In this document: in pieces, positions 1 through 7,800 of the stretch
Layout: each line of letters begins with the position of its first letter
Numbering within the stretch: position 1 is the first letter of the stretch
Assembly: GCA_029945665.1 (NCBI GenBank)
Contig: JAQSCZ010000097.1
Location: 1 to 64,000 of the forward strand
Reading direction: 5' to 3'
DNA from: a bacterium
Lineage (GTDB): Bacteria; Bacteroidota; Bacteroidia; NS11-12g; UBA955
Length of the DNA stretch: 64,000 nucleotides
Made by a program: the position numbers and the translations under genes
The notes under the pieces: model-generated
Seen by the model: only the letters and a program-made list of their open reading frames with translations
Databases searched by the model: none
Told to the model about the DNA's origin: nothing

Positions 1-2
1 GG

Positions 3-182
3 TTTGAGTTCTTTTCCGTATTTTTTTATTTATTCAGACTTTCGGATAGTTATGACATTTTATATAAAATCCAATTTCAATCAAGAGATTTTAGATACTA
101 TCTTTTTAAGATTTTGCATGCCTTAAGGCCATTTCATCAGGAATCTCTTTATAATTCTTCTGTATTTTATTGGACAAACTAA
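3..182 (+). CDS. open frame entering from the left edge (3' end of an unknown gene?)
   Basis: A 59-codon open frame runs in from the window edge without a start and stops at 180-182. It is rich in Phe and Tyr, which AT-rich DNA also produces by chance, and frame 1 is open for 41 codons over the same stretch. It would be convergent with the HTH gene at 268-621. I recognise no family. The remaining bases up to 267 hold nothing I can name. Confidence 0.2.
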   Translation, partial: FEFFSVFFYLFRLSDSYDILYKIQFQSRDFRYYLFKILHALRPFHQESLYNSSVFYWTN

Positions 183-267
183 ATGGTACTAAAGCAATTT
201 CTACTTTCTATTCAACTTTGAATGCCAAATTTTCAAAATACTTAGTTAAATTTATTTTATCAGGTGA

Positions 268-621
268 TTACCTATTCTTTTTAAGGAGATAATTTTCAAC
301 TTCTTGGTTAATTTCATCATGGCTTTTTACCTTTCTTTTGGCGATGTAATTTTCGAGATCCTTTTTCGAAAAAAGCAGCTTACGTTTTCCACTTTTAGAA
401 TGTGGTAATTCTCCCTTTGTTACTTTCGAATAAAGTGTAGAAAGCTTTATCTTCAGGAATCCGGCAGCTTGATTAGCCGATAGGTAATCCTCAATGAAGT
501 TAGTTTCAGTTTGAGGTATACTTTTTTGTTCCGATACCATCCTTATTGCTGAAAGTAATTGGTTATTTTGTTCGTAAATGAGTGAAAGGTATTCTTCCAC
601 TGTGACTTTTTCGTGGTTCAT
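268..621 (-). CDS. helix-turn-helix (excisionase/MerR-type) DNA-binding protein
   Basis: 117 aa. The N-terminal third is helical and lacks a recognisable domain. Residues about 47-95 form an HTH_17/excisionase-type winged helix: the segment SANQAAGFLKIKLSTLYSKV is the helix-turn-helix, followed by a basic wing (SGKRKLLFSKKDL). The C-terminal tail is charged (RKVKSHDE...). Such small proteins in Bacteroidota integrative elements usually act as recombination directionality factors or repressors. It sits 109 bp downstream of the recombinase operon on the same strand and is probably part of the same element. The specific role (excision versus transcription control) is inferred. Confidence 0.75.
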   Translation of the reverse strand: MNHEKVTVEEYLSLIYEQNNQLLSAIRMVSEQKSIPQTETNFIEDYLSANQAAGFLKIKLSTLYSKVTKGELPHSKSGKRKLLFSKKDLENYIAKRKVKSHDEINQEVENYLLKKNR

Positions 622-730
622 TTGACTTGAATTTAATTATTAGTAATAAATCAAATACAAACCAAGTCAATCAGAGACTACCTAATCAATACCTATACTA
701 AAATAGGCAGTAAAAGGGTATTGTTATATT

Positions 731-1672
731 TTAGGAATCCACTTTTTTTCTCATATTTTTGGGAATAAAGGCACCTAACTCTTCCAATATGCGATTTCCC
801 TTAGCAGGTTCCAAATTTGTTTTACTAAGTATTTGCGTAATTGTTTCACGGTTTAGTTCTAAAATTTCGTCATCAACCTTTACACAAAAGTTAACTAAAA
901 TCCAATCTGTAAGAAGTTTCAATGTTCTTACCTTCAACTTTGAATTATACCTTAGCCTTTTAAATAATTCTACTACCTGATTAATATTGCCTTGAAAACA
1001 TATCTTTTCTTTTGAAGATTCATCAAATATTAAATCCCAGAGCAATTTTTTTTGACTTTTGTCAATATGAATCTCAAATTTTTCGCAAAATATTTTTGCA
1101 AACGCAGGATCCATGGCAATGATTTTATCACTAATACTCTCTGGATTAGGTAAACTCTTATTAGATTTCTTTGTATAAGCTTTTGTAATCAAATCTAGAC
1201 TATTCCTCTCTACCCAATCCATAATTTTCTTTAATCTAACCTCTTCAAAAGAATAAATCCTAGATTTAACAAAATCATAAACTAAAAATTCAACTAATCC
1301 TATAAAATTTCCGGCTGATGCATAGTCATTTCCTTGAAACAATAACGACTGATAAGAAAGTAAAGGTCCAATTTTATATTTATCAATAGTTAACAACTTA
1401 TATCCCAAATAATTATTGTATATGTTCGATTTGGAATAAATTATAAGGTTTCTATATTTAGCATTTTGTGTAATATCTATACCTTCCTTATCGCTAAATA
1501 ATTTCACAAGCTCCATTTCTTCGAATGAAATATTTTCTAAATTTATATTATTTTCAGGAAAAGTGTCAACATTGTTTTGACAACGTAGCCTTAGATCATC
1601 TAAAATCTGAAAAGCATCAATATCATAAACATGCCTACTAACATTTGGGAAATTGTAATTTAATTCACTCAT
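731..1672 (-). CDS. hypothetical protein translationally coupled to the integrase
   Basis: 313 aa, with no signal peptide and no transmembrane segment evident; rich in Asn, Lys, Ile and Leu. I recognise no family or catalytic motif. Its start overlaps the stop of the tyrosine recombinase by 4 bp (ATGA at 1669-1672), so the two are very likely translationally coupled and the protein probably serves the same element, for example in excision or cargo control. The C-terminal 80 residues are basic and helical, which would suit nucleic-acid or protein binding, but that is a guess. Confidence 0.6.
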   Translation of the reverse strand: MSELNYNFPNVSRHVYDIDAFQILDDLRLRCQNNVDTFPENNINLENISFEEMELVKLFSDKEGIDITQNAKYRNLIIYSKSNIYNNYLGYKLLTIDKYKIGPLLSYQSLLFQGNDYASAGNFIGLVEFLVYDFVKSRIYSFEEVRLKKIMDWVERNSLDLITKAYTKKSNKSLPNPESISDKIIAMDPAFAKIFCEKFEIHIDKSQKKLLWDLIFDESSKEKICFQGNINQVVELFKRLRYNSKLKVRTLKLLTDWILVNFCVKVDDEILELNRETITQILSKTNLEPAKGNRILEELGAFIPKNMRKKVDS

Positions 1673-2787
1673 AATTCTATATCAATAACGTTTGCAGCAT
1701 TAATCTTTGTTTGGGTCAAAACTTTTGAATAGATCATGGTAGTTTGAATATTTTTATGTCCTAACATTTTCGAAACAGTATAAATATCGGTGCCTTTATT
1801 CAAAAGCAGAGTAGCATAAGTATGTCTAAAATTATGAAGGGTTATTTTTTTATGAATACCCGCCTTTAGCACCCAACGCTTTATTTTATCATTATTACTA
1901 TCTGAGTATTTCAATCCTTCAAATATCTTATCATTCGGGTCACCTCTTTTTCCTAACAATAAGACAGCCTTGTCACTAATAGGGTGCATAATCGTATCGG
2001 AAGTCTTTCTTTGTATTATATGTATAAAATAGCCACCTTCAGTACTTTGAATATCCTTCCAATTAAGCGTATCAATATCCGACCAACGTAAGCCCGTCAT
2101 AGCCGAAAATAATGCCGCCATCTTCAATGCTTCGAGATCACATTCCGTTTTTGCAAGTGTCTGCAATTCTTCTAGGGTCAAAAATTCCCTATGCGTTTCC
2201 TTCTGATTAATCCCTTTTACATGTTTGAGTGGATTATCATTAGTCAATCTACTTTCAAATGCATTGTTAACAGCTGTTCTAAATTTATTGAAATAACTAA
2301 GTGCTGAATTCTGCCCAAGTTTTAATTTTTTTACAGAATTTAACCTTTTTGCATCCAAAAGATAGGCTTTAAACTTTTCACAAAAGCCTTCGTTAAGATC
2401 ATTCATTACGCATTGTCCATTTGTAAAAGCAATGAGATGATTCAATGAACTTAACCAGTTATCGTAATTACCCTTACTTGCCTTTCTTTTATCAGCAAGA
2501 TCTCTGAAGAACTCAATGAAATCCTTATTTCTATTTTTAGAATCAAATATTCCATCTTGTTCATTTAAAAACTCCCTCTCCCGTTTTATTCGTGCGCTAT
2601 CCGCAAAAAGTTGATTTTCTCTGTTCAATCGCTTTTCTTCTTCATTTTTAGGTTTTTTAAACAGATAGCGCTTTAAAAACTCCCTTCTTGTCGGTTTTCC
2701 ATCTTTACCTTTTAAAGGTGGATAAAAATCCAGATAAAGACTCAATCTTCCATCTGATAATTCCTTAGTTCTGATATATATTGCCAT
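1669..2787 (-). CDS. tyrosine recombinase / phage-type integrase
   Basis: 372 aa site-specific recombinase of the Bacteroidota conjugative/mobilizable-element type. The N-terminal part (about 1-80) looks like an arm-binding domain, residues about 85-190 are the SAM-like core-binding domain, and the catalytic domain follows. The active-site set is complete: R234 (TGLRWSD), K261, H318 and R321 (HNFRHT), H344 (LGHKN) and nucleophile Y353 (MIYSKV). Its first base is the last base of the upstream zinc/HTH gene, and its stop overlaps the next gene by 4 bp, giving a tight three-gene operon. It lies about 590 bp from the 3' end of mnmE, a known class of attachment site, and should catalyse integration and excision of the element that extends beyond the left edge. 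Confidence 0.93.
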   Translation of the reverse strand: MAIYIRTKELSDGRLSLYLDFYPPLKGKDGKPTRREFLKRYLFKKPKNEEEKRLNRENQLFADSARIKREREFLNEQDGIFDSKNRNKDFIEFFRDLADKRKASKGNYDNWLSSLNHLIAFTNGQCVMNDLNEGFCEKFKAYLLDAKRLNSVKKLKLGQNSALSYFNKFRTAVNNAFESRLTNDNPLKHVKGINQKETHREFLTLEELQTLAKTECDLEALKMAALFSAMTGLRWSDIDTLNWKDIQSTEGGYFIHIIQRKTSDTIMHPISDKAVLLLGKRGDPNDKIFEGLKYSDSNNDKIKRWVLKAGIHKKITLHNFRHTYATLLLNKGTDIYTVSKMLGHKNIQTTMIYSKVLTQTKINAANVIDIEL

Positions 2788-3143
2788 TATTTATTTAGTA
2801 AACTGTCTAGTATTGCCCTTTTTATAATCACTCTACCCCCAAGTTGCAAAGACAAAATATTCCCGCTTTTTATATACCTATACAAACTCATTCTGCTTAT
2901 TCCCAATAACAAACATGTTTCCTTAATACTTAAAAATTCTTTTGTTTGTATGTGCTTCATATCTATCCCTACTGAGTTAAAATATTCAGTTTTTTGAACC
3001 TTTTCTAATTTCGCATCTCTTTCCCTCAATTTATATGCTCTACATGCACATTTATGAGAACAGAATTTAGTAACTGTTGTTTTTGCAACAAACCCTTCTT
3101 TACAAAAAGTACAAATTTTCGGTATTGTTATTTTGCTCGACAT
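2787..3143 (-). CDS. zinc-ribbon plus HTH excisionase-like protein
   Basis: 118 aa from the ATG at 3143; a TTG at 3182 would add 13 residues but gives no better context. The N terminus carries a CxxC...CxxxC cysteine set (CTFCKEGF, then [10 protein letters not shown]) typical of a small zinc ribbon, followed by a basic linker. Residues about 67-115 are an excisionase-type HTH ([20 protein letters not shown]) with the wing [12 protein letters not shown]. Similar two-domain proteins precede recombinase genes in Bacteroidota elements. It heads the integrase operon (1-bp overlap) and is therefore a good candidate for the regulator or recombination directionality factor, possibly acting on the inverted repeat at 3210-3258. 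Confidence 0.75.
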   Translation of the reverse strand: MSSKITIPKICTFCKEGFVAKTTVTKFCSHKCACRAYKLRERDAKLEKVQKTEYFNSVGIDMKHIQTKEFLSIKETCLLLGISRMSLYRYIKSGNILSLQLGGRVIIKRAILDSLLNK

Positions 3144-3209
3144 ATGTATTAGATTATCTCTTTTTGTAAAATATTGTAACAATTTGTATACTTACATATT
3201 AAAAAATAC

Positions 3210-3258
3210 AAATAATTGTACCTTTACATATAAAAGTACAACAAAGGTACAATTATTT
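3210..3258. repeat. perfect 16-bp inverted repeat upstream of the integrase operon
   Basis: Arms 3210-3225 (AAATAATTGTACCTTT) and 3243-3258 (its exact reverse complement) are separated by 17 bp. The right arm covers most of the candidate -7 box of the integrase operon promoter. A degenerate direct repeat (TTGTATACTTACATAT at 3184-3199 and TTGTACCTTTACATAT at 3216-3231, 13 of 16 identical) overlaps the left arm. This fits either an autoregulatory operator or recombinase/excisionase arm sites. Confidence 0.7.
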
Positions 3259-3274
3259 ACTTGATTAATCCAAA
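3242..3274 (-). promoter_or_regulatory. candidate promoter of the integrase operon
   Basis: Read on the minus strand, TTTG at 3274-3271 is followed after 21 bp by TACCTTTG at 3249-3242, matching the Bacteroidota -33/-7 consensus TTTG/TAnnTTTG. The 5' leader to the ATG at 3143 would be about 90 nt. The -7 box lies in the right arm of the 16-bp inverted repeat. Confidence 0.55.
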
Positions 3275-3374
3275 TCTATAAAAGTTAATCATAATATAAA
3301 AAAATTGTAATATATTAATTGTTAATTATTTAATGTGATTAATTAAGATTAATTACGATAGATTAATATTCCAA

Positions 3375-3392
3375 TTACTTTCCGATACAGAA
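3375..3392 (-). other. candidate integrative-element attachment site (last 18 bp of mnmE)
   Basis: The last 18 bp of mnmE, encoding FCIGK and the stop, lie directly beside the recombinase module. The trmE/mnmE 3' end is the established attachment site of SGI1-family islands, which use the same conserved codons. A 9-bp inverted repeat (GATTAATAT 3361-3369, ATATTAATC 3403-3411) surrounds it. No second copy is visible in 1-3374, so the other junction would lie outside the window. Adjacency is observed; the function is inferred. Confidence 0.35.
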
Positions 3393-4784
3393 CTTTCCGA
3401 AGATATTAATCAATATCTCTTGGCTGCTTATCTCTCCTGTGACTTCGCCTAAGGCGTTTAGCGCGCGTTTGATGTCGAGGGCAAGCAAATCGCTAGTTAA
3501 TCTGTTTCCCAAGCCTTCTACAACCACTTGGAGTGCCTCGCGGGCATCGCTCAAGGATTTGTAATGGCGCAAATTGGTAAGTATCGTTTGGCCGTCGCTA
3601 ACTAAGCCCCTTTTTACAGATTCATGCAAGGTAGATTTTAAAACTAATAATGCTTGTTCACTACCCTTGTTGGCCTGAATGGACAAGGTATTGGTATAAC
3701 CTACTTTATTTAATTGCTGCAATAAATTGGATTGAGCAGATTGCCCTATCAAGTCCGTTTTATTGGCCAATACAACTAAATGAATGCGCTCATTTTTGGC
3801 TGTTATCATTTCCAAATCAGCTAATACTTCTTCTATCGATGTGTCGCTCACATCAAAAATATAAATGACCACTTGCGCCTCTTCAATTTTCTTTAAGGCC
3901 TTTTCAATACCAATTTTCTCGATGGTATCTTGCGTGGCTCTTATACCAGCAGTATCAATAAATCGGAAAGGTAAACCTTCGATATTCAACACTTCTTCTA
4001 CCGTATCACGAGTAGTTCCTGCTATATCCGAGACAATGGCCCGATCGTCGTTCAATACCAAATTGAGCAAGGAAGATTTGCCAGCATTGGGCCTTCCTAT
4101 AATGGCTACTGGTATCCCATTCTTTATCGCATTGCCATATTGGAAGGATTGTATGATAGGATCGATGTGGTGTAGGATTTGTTCAATGAGTTTATTCAAT
4201 TGCGACCTATCTGCAAATTCAACATCCTCTTCTCCAAAGTCGAGTTCTAGTTCTATGAGTGAGGCAAAATTGAGCAATTGCTCGCGCAAAGATTTTATAT
4301 CCTCTGAAAGTCCTCCTCTTATTTGTTTAATCGCCACATCAGCTTGGGCTTTGTTTTGTGCGGCTATTAAATCACCAACGGCTTCGGCTTGGGCTAAATC
4401 CAATCGACCATGCATAAAAGCACGCATGGTAAACTCACCAGGTTGAGCCAGACGCGCACCATTGTCAATTAACAACTGCAAAATTCGAGATAAAATATAA
4501 GGTGAACCATGGGCACTTATTTCAATGCTGTCTTCAGTTGTAAAACTGCGAGGAGATTTAAAAACACTGAGCATTACTTCATCTATTACCTCGTCGCCAT
4601 CGGTTATAAAGCCATAGTGAATGGTATGCGAATTTAGCTGTGTAAGATCTTTGTTTTTATAAATTTTATTACAAATAGAAAAGGCCTGCTTTCCAGAAAT
4701 CCGAATGACCCCAATGGCAGAAACGCCTTCGGCAGTCGCAATGGCGGCTATGGTATCGTCGGTATTGTATAAATTGGGTAGCAT
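3375..4784 (-). CDS. mnmE: tRNA uridine-5-carboxymethylaminomethyl(34) synthesis GTPase MnmE
   Basis: 469 aa from the ATG at 4784, the family's usual length. With MnmG it makes the cmnm5 modification at wobble U34 of certain tRNAs. The N-terminal tetrahydrofolate-binding domain covers about 1-120, followed by a helical domain into which the G domain is inserted. G motifs are clear: P-loop GRPNAGKS (about 230-237), DTAG (about 277-280) and NKTD (about 341-344). The C terminus FCIGK holds the conserved Cys. A TAATTTTG box lies only 6 bp upstream of the ATG, so the transcript may be nearly leaderless; an in-frame TTG at 4793 falls inside that box and is not a credible start. Its 3' end is the probable target of the neighbouring integrase. 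Confidence 0.97.
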   Translation of the reverse strand: MLPNLYNTDDTIAAIATAEGVSAIGVIRISGKQAFSICNKIYKNKDLTQLNSHTIHYGFITDGDEVIDEVMLSVFKSPRSFTTEDSIEISAHGSPYILSRILQLLIDNGARLAQPGEFTMRAFMHGRLDLAQAEAVGDLIAAQNKAQADVAIKQIRGGLSEDIKSLREQLLNFASLIELELDFGEEDVEFADRSQLNKLIEQILHHIDPIIQSFQYGNAIKNGIPVAIIGRPNAGKSSLLNLVLNDDRAIVSDIAGTTRDTVEEVLNIEGLPFRFIDTAGIRATQDTIEKIGIEKALKKIEEAQVVIYIFDVSDTSIEEVLADLEMITAKNERIHLVVLANKTDLIGQSAQSNLLQQLNKVGYTNTLSIQANKGSEQALLVLKSTLHESVKRGLVSDGQTILTNLRHYKSLSDAREALQVVVEGLGNRLTSDLLALDIKRALNALGEVTGEISSQEILINIFGKFCIGK

Positions 4785-4790
4785 GTGGTG

Positions 4791-4825
4791 CAAAATTAAG
4801 TGAAGACTGCCTTAAAAACATCAAA
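4791..4825 (-). promoter_or_regulatory. candidate mnmE promoter
   Basis: On the minus strand TTTG (4825-4822) is followed after 23 bp by TAATTTTG (4798-4791). The ATG at 4784 is only 6 bp beyond the box, implying a leader of a few nucleotides or none. The TTTG overlaps the terminator stem of the upstream giant gene. Confidence 0.45.
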
Positions 4826-4852
4826 CCCCAGATTTTTTAGGTCCGGGGTTTG
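4822..4852 (-). terminator. hairpin after the giant PKD gene
   Basis: An 8-bp perfect stem, CAAACCCC (4822-4829) with GGGGTTTG (4845-4852), has a 15-nt loop and on the minus strand is followed by TGTTTTTA. It lies about 20 bp past the stop at 4873 and is a modest intrinsic terminator. Confidence 0.55.
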
Positions 4853-4872
4853 AAAATTTAAGATGATTTAGA

Positions 4873-7800
4873 TTATCTGATAATTTGAACTGTACCATTC
4901 AGTACTGGTTCGTCTTTATCTTTTCCTTTGTATTTGTATTTAAGAATGTAGAAGTAAGTTCCCATTGGACACAAAGTGCCGTTGTTGTTTACTGTTCCAT
5001 CCCAATCTGTTTTCGAATCAGTAGATGAGAACACTTTAACACCCCAGCGGTCGAAGATTGTCAAATCATATTTCTCTTCACCTTTAATCTCGATGTTGAA
5101 CACATTGTTTCCTTGTAAGTTCTCTCTATCTAATCCATTGAAACCATCGTTAGAAGTCGGTGTGAATACGTTTGGTGGACGGATAGACGCTTCAAATCTA
5201 TTCACTATACGCTTACAAATTGTATCGCGACAACCGATGCTATTAATGGCTTCTAAACATACCCAGTAGGCGCCTTGTGAATCTCTATAGTCTCTGCAAG
5301 GTTTAGCTGCGTTGGCTCCAGCCGCATCAGATGCGAACCCTAGTTGAATATCAAACGTGCGGGCAGATGCTGGCGTAATGGCCATTATATCATTGGTGTT
5401 GTAGAAGCTCCAGTTGTGGTTCACACTATTGGTTGATTTATTCTCGAAACAGAACACAGGGGTGGCACTTGTATCGATATCAAAATCAGCTTTAACTAAT
5501 GCAACGGTAATTCTTACACTGTCTTCGGCAGGACAGACCTTACCAAATTGGGTGCTCACTGAATTCTTATCGCCCTTGAACTTGACTACATATATTCCTG
5601 GGTTAGCATAGCTCACGGTTCTGAAAGTATCCGTAAGTACTAGCGTATCATTCGGCGACAAACCAAGATTCCATTTATAACTGCTATACTTGGCAAATGG
5701 TATTATTTTACCGGTTAACAATACTGGTTGGTTGGTACAAACCGAAGTATCTTTAGGATTCAAGGTAACAGTATCATACTGGAAGATATCAATATAGAAT
5801 GGCTGCATTTGACCATCTGTTGTATCTGGCCACATAACACTACATGTTTTGGATGAACCATTTGGCATTTTCAATACAAATGTTTGCTGTAAGAAAATAT
5901 AATATCTACCTGCTTTAGTGTATGCGTGGGTAATGGTATCATTTTTAGCAACACCTGATTTGATGATTGTATCATATTGGTTATCGTAAACATTGTCTCC
6001 GAAATCCCAAGTCCAAATACTCTTATCTGCCAATGCATATTTACTTAAGTTAGTAAAGTCAATTTTCTCTCCCAGACAGTATTTTCTAGGAATGAAGGTT
6101 TCGAATAGCGGCAAAGGACCAGGAATATGTATCTTAACTTCGAAGGTATCCGTACAACCTAGGTAAGTATCAACGATTAACTTCACGATAAAGTCACCGT
6201 TTCTGGTAAAGTCATGGGCAATATTATTTGGCAATGAACCAAAGAATACGTTCTTAGCTGAACGGCTGCTATCGCCCCAATTGATTCTCCATTTTACGAT
6301 GTAATCACATACATCATTTAATTTCCATCTGCAAGGATCGTAAACAGATGAAGAGTCAAAGAATTCAACAATGGTTTTACATTCAGGACGGGTTTGACCT
6401 AAGTTAAAGTATGCTTTTGCTGCTGTTACAAAGATGTCTTGAGGAAAAGTATCGCGACAACCGGTGCTATCGCCAGCAGCAGTTCTTACTTGGTAATATC
6501 CACCTGTATCGGATAAGTAATAAACAGTACCTGGTACAGTTAATCCGCCTAATTGTACACAACGAGGAGTTCCAGTTCCAATACCAGTTTGACCATAAGG
6601 GAATGGACCGAAGATGGTATTCATGGTAGGTGGATTGTTTAACACATCATCCGCTTTACTCAAATCCCATTTAGTTTTTGCTTCTCTATTAGGTTGACCA
6701 GACTGACCTATTCTATCGCCCCAATAATCGGTTGGATCTAACAGACAGTTACAAATATCTGGATAAGCGTGGAAGTAATTGAACTGAGGACAAGCTTGAA
6801 CTATATCACCGTGACAAATGATAGTATCGCTATAATTCATTACACCATAGAATCCAACAATTACACGTTTTGCAGTACCACTTTGCATTGTACAATTTTC
6901 TGGGGCTCTACTTCTTAAACCGAAGTTGGCAATGAAGAATCCTGAATATTGCGGAACAAAGCAATAGGCATCGTATGTTTTTCCATCATAACCGGTTACG
7001 GTTTTTATAGGTTTAATAGTGGTATCTCTAAAGTGTAAGATATTTTTCTGATCTGCAACTTTATAGAATCTAATGAATCTACCAAATCCAGTGGTATCTA
7101 AACAACCTCTTGATCCAGTATAAGGCTTTTGGAAAGTTCCTTTTCCGTTCCATATAATTTCTGCAACTTGAGCAGGCGATAATTCATACACATCAATGTT
7201 ATTGGCCAATAAAATTTGTTTAATGATATCGAACACTGGTGTAATATCAGCTTCAGTATGCCATTTGGTAACTTCAGCAACTTTGATGTACTGACTATCA
7301 ATGGTAGCATACTTACCGTCAAAATACGAAGTTTGTTTATGGTACAAGTAATCGAATAAGTGGTTAGGGTCGTTCGGATCTACCTGGAATCTTTGGTAAG
7401 ATTCATTCACTTGTAAGGTATAATATTTATCGTAGTATTTACCAACGTTTGCGGCAGATAGACTCCAATTTAGTTCCTCTACATCTGGAATATAACTTCT
7501 GTTTCTAGGCATAAGCGCTAAACAAATGGTATCTTTTCTACAAATATTTGTAAACTCGGCACCTTGTTTTGGCTTAATGATTCTAAATTTATTATCCAAT
7601 ATTGGGAACCTCGCAAATTTGTTATAATAAACTGTATCAATACAAGTAGAAGGATATGCATCACCATCTGGTGGCCACATGCCATTACCAATGATTAAAC
7701 CAACGTTGATATAGCCGGTGATTGAATCTTTGATATCATCTACAGTGAATTGTTTTGAGTATCTGCTTCCTGGGGCACCCATAATTTGGTAACCCAAAGG

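Noticed and set aside
3377-3400. Direct repeat ACTTTCCGA (3377-3385 and 3392-3400) at the mnmE end as recombinase core sites
   Set aside because: Both copies encode Gly-Lys in the conserved FGKFCIGK tail, so the repeat follows from protein sequence.
3865-4446. 193-codon open frame on the plus strand inside mnmE
   Set aside because: It is antisense to conserved mnmE codons, is rich in Ser, Ala and Ile as expected of a shadow frame, and has no recognisable domain.
7098-7322. 74-codon minus-strand frame in the giant PKD gene
   Set aside because: It overlaps the real 1831-aa frame on the same strand, out of phase, with no start context or domain.
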